64,000 bases of DNA from Cryptomeria japonica (taxonomy: Eukaryota; Streptophyta; Pinopsida; Cupressales; Cupressaceae). The translations under genes and the position numbers were made by a program. Positions 56,690 through 64,000 of the stretch are shown here, in pieces. The notes under the pieces are model-generated. The model did not search any database and had not been told where the DNA came from. It saw only the letters and a list, made by a program, of their open reading frames with translations. The stretch covers positions 372,165,009 to 372,229,008 of the forward strand of contig NC_081415.1 of NCBI RefSeq assembly GCF_030272615.1, in the 5' to 3' direction. Numbering within the stretch: the stretch's first letter is position 1; each line of letters starts with the position of its first letter.

Positions 56690-57300
56690 GATTAGTAAGA
56701 CATCTCCTTTCTATCTCTCTTTGATTATAGGGGATATTTTAGTCCACGATTGCATGACAGATTCAAGAGCGAGTAGCTCAATCATGCCTAAGAATGTAGC
56801 TAATTGTCTAGGTATTAAATATAAGTTTGTGACTAAAAGGGTTGTACAACTTCATGGAATTTCAATCCAGACAATGGGGGTGATTAAGGACTTATGTTTG
56901 ACCTTGCATGTATGCCCTAGTTGTAGTGTCATGGAATACATTTCAATCATTGACCTCCCTTCCTTCTTTTCTATTTGTTTATCAAGTGAGAGTACTGCCG
57001 AGATAGGTGGATACTTGTCCTCCGACTGGTCCCATATGCTATTTAGAACAATATATCGTACAAAGGTTACCATAAAGGCAAAATCCATTGCGAATGATCA
57101 CTTTGAGCCTTATATCTCAAGCCCTATAAATATGAAATGTACCCTTCATGATGAGAGAGAGGAATGCTTAGTCAAAGAGCCTACTACTCTTGTGGAGGAG
57201 GTCCCCAATTGTCTTCTTGATGTTTGGTCCAATGCTTTACAATTTGACCTAATCAGTGAGTTTATGGATACAAGTCTTGGTACTCATTGCATTCATGAGG
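56690..57300 (+). pseudogene. Element G aspartic protease
   Basis: IIGDILVHDCMTDSRASSSI puts the decayed active site (DSR for DSG) at about 56757-56775. VVQLHGISIQTMGVIKDLCL, LHVCPSCSVMEYISIIDLP and IGGYLSSDWSHM follow in the order of a retropepsin with its long C-terminal extension. The change at the catalytic Gly makes it dead. The frame is open from 56721 into the RNase H. Confidence 0.75.
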
Positions 57301-57309
57301 AGAACACTC

Positions 57310-57760
57310 CTATTCCCAATCTCACCAAAGCATGCAATGACCTCAAGGGATTGTGGAGCATATTTTTTGATGGTTCAAAAAAAAATGGTGTAGGTTCTGG
57401 TGTATTACTCATTTCTCCTGATGGGGAGAAATATTATCTCTTTCAAGCTTCATTTTAGCTGCATTCATAATGCAGCTGAGTATGAAGCCTTGATCTTAGG
57501 TCCCCAAATATCACAAAGAAGAGGGATCAATTCCTTACATGCACATGGAGATAGTGAGTTGGTTGTTAATCAAATTAAATCTCAAAGAATAACCAAGAAC
57601 AACCTTCTCAAATCTTACAAAAAATAGAGTTTGGGACCTATTAGAAGGGTTTGAAGCCTTCAACATATCAAGTGTCCCTAGAAATTAGAATAAACATGTT
57701 GATAGGCTAGCAGTAATTGGTGCTCAACATGATATACTAACCCATGTTGAAACTAAGAAA
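57310..57760 (+). pseudogene. Element G archaeal-type RNase H, placed between protease and RT
   Basis: LKGLWSIFFDGSKKNGVGSG has the first Asp. HNAAEYEALILGPQISQRRG has the Glu and LHAHGDSELVVNQIKSQRI the next Asp. NKHVDRLAVIGAQHDI supplies the C-terminal His/Asp region. This is the aRNH type of Tat elements. Here it continues the protease frame and precedes RT, whereas in E it follows the RT and the first RNase H. A frameshift lies at about 57455. Confidence 0.8.
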
Positions 57761-58085
57761 GAACAATAGATCGGGCTTGTGGTTAGGCCTACTATCCTTG
57801 ACAATATGAATTGGTAGGTATTTAACTCTAATCAACAAATTATCAAATTTTTACAAGAACCAGAGTTCTCTACTAAGAACCAATCCCTCCTGCATAACCA
57901 ATATGGAGATCAGGTCATGCAACTCAATTTGAACAAGTTTCCCAAAGGATTAATCACCTTGGAGGGTATATTCAATTTAGATGACCAAGTGAAGGGGTAG
58001 GCTATGAACCTAGCTACAACGAAAGCGTATTACAAGCCAATCTCAGTGGGTGATGGAAAATCTCTCAACTTGGGAAAATTATTAT
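57761..58085 (+). pseudogene. Element G aRNH-RT linker
   Basis: RPTILDNMNW, FLQEPEFSTKNQSLLHNQYG, DQVMQLNLNKFPKGLITLEG and YKPISVGDGKSLNLGK read on the + strand with a few stops. The linker normally leads directly into RT, but here it is followed by 1.6 kb of unrelated sequence. Confidence 0.6.
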
Positions 58086-59690
58086 GATGGATGAAAATGG
58101 GGTCAGGTAGGCTAAGACCTAATCCCATTCTCATTCAAACATTGGAATACAAAGGAGCCTAGGGAGGTGATTCACTTTGACTTCCTCTTATGAAAGAGAG
58201 TCAAGGAATACCTTTAGGACTTATATTCCTTTGTTGATATGAAAGGGAATGAGTCAAATGCCAAGTAATAAAAAACTAGCCTAATAGGATGTATGAAATC
58301 AACTAAGTAAATTGTATGAACAAAATGATACAGAAATGAAATTGAGATACATAAAGAAAATCTAAGAGGGGAATTTTGGTGTGTACCTGATACTAAAATA
58401 TTATTTTGACTGAGCCAGACCACAATGTTGGGTGCTCTGTTTCCTATCACTATACTGAGCCAGAAACCTAGGATCTGCAAATTGAAGTGCTTTGGAGTTG
58501 AACTGCCAAAAACTACCACAAAATGGGATCAACCAGGGAATTGGGCACTCTGGTCCTAGAGGTTTAAGATCAAATTCTGCAAATGGACCTGTGCTTTCTT
58601 ACCGAGACTTACCAAAAATTGCCCTCTGACGGAAACCTAGAAATGTACCTGCAAGCTGGAAAATGGTGTATGGGTGGCTAAATAGGGTTTGGCCTTAGTC
58701 AAACCCCTTTTTTTAGTAATTTCCACGTCCACAAATAGCAACCAAAGTATTGAAAAGTGTGTGTGCCCTAGAATGTCATATGTTTGTAAGATTCCTATGA
58801 GCTAAAATGCAAAACTAGAGTTCTACCTTTTGTTTGGAGTAAAAACCCTAAATAAACATAATTTAAATGCTTCAAATCACAAATGCAATATGGATCTAAA
58901 GCAATAATGTAAATTAAAAATGAATATGTAGATCTGAAAACTCACATAGAGATATGAAAATAACATGAAATCATACCAAACCATAAGGGAGAGGTAAAAT
59001 CCAATGAATAGTCAATGATCTCCTTATTATTCTTCAACATCTCCTAAGATTCCATTATTGGTGAAAAAGGTTTATGAAGACTTGATGAATGATAAATTTT
59101 CTGATTGAATACTTCACATAAACCTGTACTTTCACACTTCATACGAGGTCTCCCTTTCTTGATTGTGAATGGATCCTTCAAATGAGGAAAGGAAAGGTTA
59201 TATATATGAAACCCTAGCTTTAATTTTGATCATAGGACAACCTAGAATTGATGAACTTTCACACAAAGACGGATTTGAACATTATAATACCACAAAATTA
59301 AGCTCCTAAAATTTAGGGAGAAAAAGTCGAGATTGATGTGGTGGTCACACAGGTCCGGTTGACTTTTTTCCAAATTTATAGGGAAGAAAAATATCATGAT
59401 TACAAAGTTAAATATAGCTCAATGCATCAATCCAAGGTGTTTATGCATGAAAATTCTCTTTGAAGCTTGAAATTGGGACTTTATCATGATTAATTAAAAT
59501 GAAATAAAAAGGTGCACACTTAGGGTTAAGGGCCCAATTTTATAATATGTGAATTGGTGAGAGAGGGCCTTAGATTTAATTAAATTAATAATTAAATGGT
59601 TAAAGGAACCTTGAAAATGCAAAATGAAATGAGACACACTAAGGCAGGTGCTAACTTAAGTGTGGAATTGTATAACCCTAATTAAGGGCG
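58086..59690. other. Unexplained AT-rich interruption of G's pol
   Basis: No coding pattern continues here, except a short EPREVIHFDFL string at about 58158-58190 that might be an integrase fragment. On the - strand a TATA-like GGTTTCATATATATAACC at about 59195-59212 suggests LTR sequence in reverse orientation. I could not find clear TG...CA ends or a TSD. It may be an old solo LTR or deletion debris. Confidence 0.4.
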
Positions 59691-60215
59691 TACAATTTAT
59701 GATGCTACAGATATGTTCCAAAATAGAATTGGATGTCTTCATTAATCTTTGTAAAGAGTACAATGATATATTTACTTATAATTATAAAGACCTAAGAGGG
59801 TTTGACCCTAGTTTAACCCAACATACCATAGAGTTAGATACAAATGCAAAGCCTATTAGACAAAAACAAAGACCTACAAATCCCAAGGTTGAACCCTTAA
59901 TGAGAAAAGAGTTGTCCAAGCTCGTAGAGTCTAATATAATTTTTCCAATCAAATATTCTTCTTAGGTAGCTAATCTTGTTCCAGATAGAAAAAAGAATGG
60001 GGAAATCCAGTTATGTGTAGAATTTAGGGATCTCAATAGGGGCTCCCTTAAAGACCATTACCCACTTCCTTCCATGGAAAAATTGTCTAAAGTAAGTGGT
60101 TGGGAGAGATTTTCATTCTTCGATGGATAATCATGATATAATCATATCCTAGTTCAAGAATCAAACCAATTTAAAACTACATTTACTACTAAATGGGCCA
60201 CTTATGCCTATTGTA
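59690..60215 (+). pseudogene. pol: Element G reverse transcriptase, truncated
   Basis: FINLCKEYNDIFTYNYKDLR, GFDPSLTQHTIELDTNAKPI, RQKQRPTNPKVEPLMRKELS, VANLVPDRKKNGEIQLCVEF, RDLNRGSLKDHYPLPSMEKL and FSFFDG(stop)S*YNHILVQ follow in order. The first catalytic Asp is present. The domain stops after FKTTFTTKWATYAY, before the YxDD motif, and is joined directly to integrase sequence. Confidence 0.85.
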
Positions 60216-60224
60216 AGAGAAGAA

Positions 60225-60638
60225 AGGGTTCCCTTACCTCTTAGAATTCCCAATCTTAACTTAGCACATCAATTAGAGATCATAAAGAATGATGCCATGA
60301 CAATTAGATATGCAAAGCTGATGGAGCTAGAAGAAATCAAAGGGACAACTATGTAGGCTCTTGAGATTCACCGAGGACAAGTCAAAATAAATTTTGTCAT
60401 AAAGGCCACTCATAGGATCTTCAAGGTTGGTGATCTTATCCTAAAGTGGGATGTTGACCAATCCAAACTAGGTAGGCACTCAAAATTTGATGCAATATGG
60501 AGTGGCTCATATGTCATCACCAACTGCAAGGAGGCCAACTCTTTCCACCTATCCAGACTCAATGGTGAAGCCCTTCCCATTGTAGTCAATGGAATCCACC
60601 TGAAAGATTGCTCTTGGGGCATTTTCAAGCCCTTGTAA
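60225..60638 (+). pseudogene. pol: Element G integrase C-terminus
   Basis: HQLEIIKNDAMTIRYAKLME, then FKVGDLILKWDVDQSKLGRH, SKFDAIWSGSYVIT, NSFHLSRLNGEALPIVVNGI and HLKDCSWGIFKPL with the stop at 60636-60638. This is the barrel and tail of a gypsy integrase. Fusion to the middle of RT shows an internal deletion that removed RT fingers onward, any gypsy RNase H and the integrase core. Confidence 0.85.
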
Positions 60639-61577
60639 TTAGATAGTTTAGTTTTCAACTTTCCAAGAAGTGCATGAGCATAGGCTATTCCTCCCTGAAA
60701 TGGCACAATTTTAATCATTTGTAGGTTACAAAGGAAAATTATCCTTCTTGTTGTAAACCTTTTTGAATCTATGCCCAATGGATTTCCCAAGCCTACTGAT
60801 CTTATGCCAAGTGGGATTGCATCCCCTTTAAGTTACCAGAAATGTTGACATTTTTCATCTCATCCTTGAAGCCATTAGTTACAACTGATCTAAGAGATCA
60901 TGAATGGCTTAAACATCCCTGCATAATTCCTAGACCCTTAAAGGCATTTTTTCCCTTAGCCATTTTGGCCTTATTCTAATTTGTTCTTGATTAGCATGGG
61001 AAATTATATCACTTAAAACAACAGACTGGAGTGTCCCTTGTTCATCGTAGAACTGGCCCTATCTTACCTACTATCAACAAATGTTGTATCACATGGTTCG
61101 CATCGGTCAAGGTCAATTGCCGCTTGCCCCTGTAATGTTATGATCACTCGTTGGTATTATTGCTAGTTGTCTGATTGCTAGTTTTCAACGGCCAATGATA
61201 AATGTTATTTAAGGTTGTAATCTTGTGATTGATGGCTAAGGGTTACTGGGAGTTGTTGGTCGTAGGATTCACAACTATTAGGGTTGACCGATGGTTCCCC
61301 CTGCGATGTTGTGATGGATTGCTAGGGGTTATCGTGGATGTTAGGCTGCATCATCATGATAGTTAAGAACAAAATCATTTTAGGATGTGATGTTGCGATA
61401 GGGGTAGTAGTGGTGACTAGATGTTGGGGTATAGGGTTTGTAGTGGTTAGTGAAGTGGACTATTTTGAGTTGTGATCCCATGAGATCCTGCCATGTGTCC
61501 AGTCTTGCGATGATTAGGGGGTTCGATCAAATAGTGGGGCTGATAAATTTTCATGGAAAAATGATGCTCGTCTGATT
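60639..61577 (+). other. G 3' untranslated region and unresolved LTR start
   Basis: There is no coding signal. The 3' LTR must begin somewhere here because the window's 5' LTR copy starts mid-LTR, but I cannot identify its TG start or the polypurine tract; GCGATAGGGG near 61395 is only a candidate. Confidence 0.4.
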
Positions 61578-62732
61578 TTGCTTGAGGGAAAGATCGATGG
61601 TGATGTTTTAACCAGTCATTATGAGGGTCTTCTTGAGGGTTTTCTTGATGCATCTCAATCATTCATCCATCTGCAAAAGAAAGATCTAGTGGTTGAGATT
61701 CAAATTTGAGGGTGAATGTTGGATTTCAAATGGTGACATTATGGTTATCAACCTTTTGGTTCAGAATTGGATGTAGTTTCCATCGATACACCAAATCTGA
61801 TTAGATTGCACTCCTAACCACTTTCCAGGTGTTGTGGGATGATTTTCATTACTCTTTCTAACTCTGCAGAATTTTCCCAAGGTCTTCCATTCCTATTTAT
61901 TTATCGATGAGACCATTTTCGACCTAATAGAAGACTTCAGACGCCATCCTATAAAGGGCCTCCCTAATTTTTTGAGAGGTTGTTATTCTTTCCCAGTTCT
62001 ACAGGACACTTTCAGACATGCAACAATCAGATCTAATCTAATTTCTTTTCCTCTGTAACCTGACCCTAGTCGGTTAGGGTTTATAAACTTGATGTAAATT
62101 AGAGTTATTCCTGATCTATAAAGGAAAAATTGTAACATATTCTCAAGGTCTTTTCCATTTTCTCTTACAAAATTCTACGATTTCTGCAGTTATAGTTGCC
62201 TTGCCTTCATGTTAATAAATTATATGTTTTACCTTATCTCTTTTGACAAATATATTGTGTCATTCACCTTTCATTTGCAATATTTCTTTCTCTATTTTTC
62301 CAAAATTTTAGATTGTATCAAATGTGCTTATGTGTGTTGTTTGAGGATATCTCTCATTCCCTCTCAGCATCATATTAGGTTCTAGCCTTTCTATTTTTCT
62401 TTGGAGATAGCTGATAGATTGGGATTTGTGTATGTCCTTTGGTGGTTTATTGATATCTTGTGCACTCATAGGTAGGGAAGGATCACTTCAATCTTGGTGT
62501 ATCACCTCTTTTCCCTTTCAGCATTTCTTCTCCCTTTTCCCCTCTAGATCAGTAGAATAGGCTTTACAAGTGTTGGATTGGTCTAGAACTGCACCCTGAT
62601 TAGAAAGGAAGTCAACCTTCTCTAGAGATTCAACCTCACATGCACAAGGTCCCACACTTGGAGGTTGTTTCTATGTTTCACAAGGTTGTTGAGCAGTAGT
62701 GTTTAGCGAGGGTGAAAACACTTGTGATAACA
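61578..62732 (+). repeat. 3' LTR of element G (part alignable to the window's 5' copy)
   Basis: Aligns to 1-1141, with TATA box CTATAAAGG at 62116-62124 and the end TTGTGATAACA. GGAAC follows as the putative right TSD; the left one is outside the window. Confidence 0.8.
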
Positions 62733-64000
62733 GGAACCACCATAATGAAAGATGGGTAAACCTAATAGATCTAACCATAATTCAAATATGAAAAGGGTTG
62801 AAATTCTGATTAGATATTATTGGTTATGTATTGCCCCCTCTTTTTATTTGAAGATCGGATGATAATTATGAAATTAGGGTAAAACCATGAATAATTGAAG
62901 TAGATTGTCAAAAAAAAACTACTACAAATATCTCACAGAGTTGCAAACTGAGATTTGGGCAAAAGAAGATGTTTAGAACTTATTCCCAAAAGTTAGACCT
63001 GATTTTTTGGGACAAAGTATTTTTTCTTCATTGAAAGTTAAACTTCTTCTTCACTATTGACTTTGCCAGATTTCCCAATATATATCTTGCACATGTTCCC
63101 TGCACATAGAAAGAAAGGAAATATGGTTGTGCATAGGGTTTTTCTTAAGTCAAAACCCAGTTGAGGAATGAACCTTGAATAAAATAATGCAAATACTAAA
63201 ATAAATCCTAAGGAGATATACCTCAAATCTAGAATTGTTGATAGAATGATTGATGATGCAATACTCTTTTAATGTAATCATAAATGTTGAATGTAATGGC
63301 ATGAAAAACACATGAACATGAAAAATCTAATCACACACACATTCTTGCATGAAGATTGATGTAACTTTGCTCCATAATGCTCAAAGGATAAAATGTAGCC
63401 TTGAATCTTTGAAAATGCTTGATAATGAATGCTTCACAGATGCATGAATGATACAAATGGAGTCTTAGATTGAAAATGAATTGATAGGATGTCTTTATAT
63501 AGGATTCCCTAGGTAAGTTACCGATTAGGCTGAGCTCCCACGATCAAGTGTAGCCACGAGGACCAAATGTCATCGGGGACAGAAAGAGCCAATCCCATTT
63601 GAAATTGGGGCATGTTTAAGGAGGACTAGGGAATGTTGGGGTCCCCTAGTCTAGGACCAAAAAAAGGGAAATGGGGAGAGGACAATCTCTAGGATGGGGC
63701 CCACACAATGGTGTCAATAGGTGATATCAAGGTTGAGACTTAAAATGAATTAAAATAGACCTAGGGGGAATAAAATTAGGACATGCTAAAGTAGATTAAA
63801 ATTGAGGTATAAATTTTACCAGTTATAATTTACAACACTACATTTAGCCCCCACTTTAACGGGAGTATGATCCTATGCAAATGGTCACAACAAAGTAGAA
63901 ATATGAGAGAGAGGAGCAATTAGGAGAAAGATCGCAAGGAGATAAGACATCACTAATTTCAAGGAACTAAGCCCTCAATCTTAGTATCTTAACTCACACA
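62733..64000 (-). mobile_element. Possible 3' LTR and interior of another - strand element (H), cut by window
   Basis: At 63839-63861 TTTAGCCCCCACTTTAACGGG reads on the - strand as a polypurine tract (GTTAAAGTGGGGGCTAAA) directly before TGTAGTGTTGTAAATT, an LTR-like start. The LTR would then extend leftward from 63838 towards 62733. A second tract-like TTGCCCCCTCTTTTTATTTG at about 62831 is a competing boundary. A - strand TATA-like CCTATATAAAGAC is at about 63492-63504. No coding domain is visible. Confidence 0.4.

Larger units (their letters stand above)
1..62732 (+). mobile_element. Element G: Ty3/gypsy (Tat-like) retrotransposon, outermost host of the nest, 5' end cut by window
   Basis: Bases 1-1141 are repeated in direct orientation at about 61578-62732, and both copies end in GTGATAACA, so they are read as the 5' and 3' LTRs. 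Between them, outside the younger insertions, lie + strand gypsy domains in the order gag (53250-56403), protease (about 56690), archaeal-type RNase H (about 57320), reverse transcriptase (about 59690) and integrase C-terminus (to 60638). All are interrupted by stops. Element A (1211-53158) and solo LTR I (53440-55044) are inserted in it, and 58086-59690 is an unexplained interruption. The true 5' end and its TSD lie outside the window. Assignment to Tat-type gypsy rests on the extra RNase H and gag style. Confidence 0.8.

Overview
The window is a stack of plant LTR retrotransposons nested inside one another. I see no intact host gene, rRNA, tRNA or CRISPR array. The organism is most likely a seed plant with a large genome. 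The elements are plant Ty1/copia (SIRE-like and Tork/TNT-like) and Ty3/gypsy (Tat with a second RNase H, and a chromovirus), most primer sites match plant initiator tRNA-Met, and a Plant Mobile Domain gene is present. A gymnosperm is plausible from the old, deeply nested, stop-riddled copies, but the species cannot be read from the sequence.

Nesting, outermost first, defined by LTR pairs and 5-bp target-site duplications (TSDs). (G) A Ty3/gypsy element, + strand, from before base 1 to 62732. (A) A Ty1/copia element, + strand, 1211-53158, inserted just after G's 5' LTR. Inside A are (K) a small non-autonomous copia-type element, 2969-5790, and (B) a pol-less SIRE-like copia element, - strand, 8168-51324, inserted in A's reverse transcriptase. 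Inside B is (C) a SIRE-like copia element, + strand, 9370-46863. Two elements sit in C's 5' LTR: (D) a chromovirus, - strand, 9672-17385, and (E) a giant Tat element, - strand, 17667-40430. Inside E's leader is (F) a 4.7-kb solo-LTR-like insertion, 32733-37465. G also holds (I) a separate 1.6-kb solo LTR, 53440-55044. The deepest path is G>A>B>C>E>F, six levels.

Coding content is retroelement gag, protease, integrase, reverse transcriptase and RNase H. Almost all of it is broken by stops that look like C-to-T (or G-to-A) decay. The best preserved element is E (about 18 kb without F). Its two LTRs differ at about 26 of 1125 positions by eye. Its polyprotein carries a G-patch-like segment after the protease and two RNase H domains.

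The most interesting item is a separate gene on E's opposite strand. It has its own TATA box, a GT-AG intron, a Plant Mobile Domain and a C-terminal coiled coil. Clusters of the palindrome TCGTACGA lie in that gene's intron and in the leader of E's gag-pol unit. Other unusual structures are a fold-back 5' LTR in K, interleaved inverted repeats at the C/B junction, a 39-bp palindromic tandem repeat plus a G-box hairpin in F, and a protease-aRNH-RT domain order in G.
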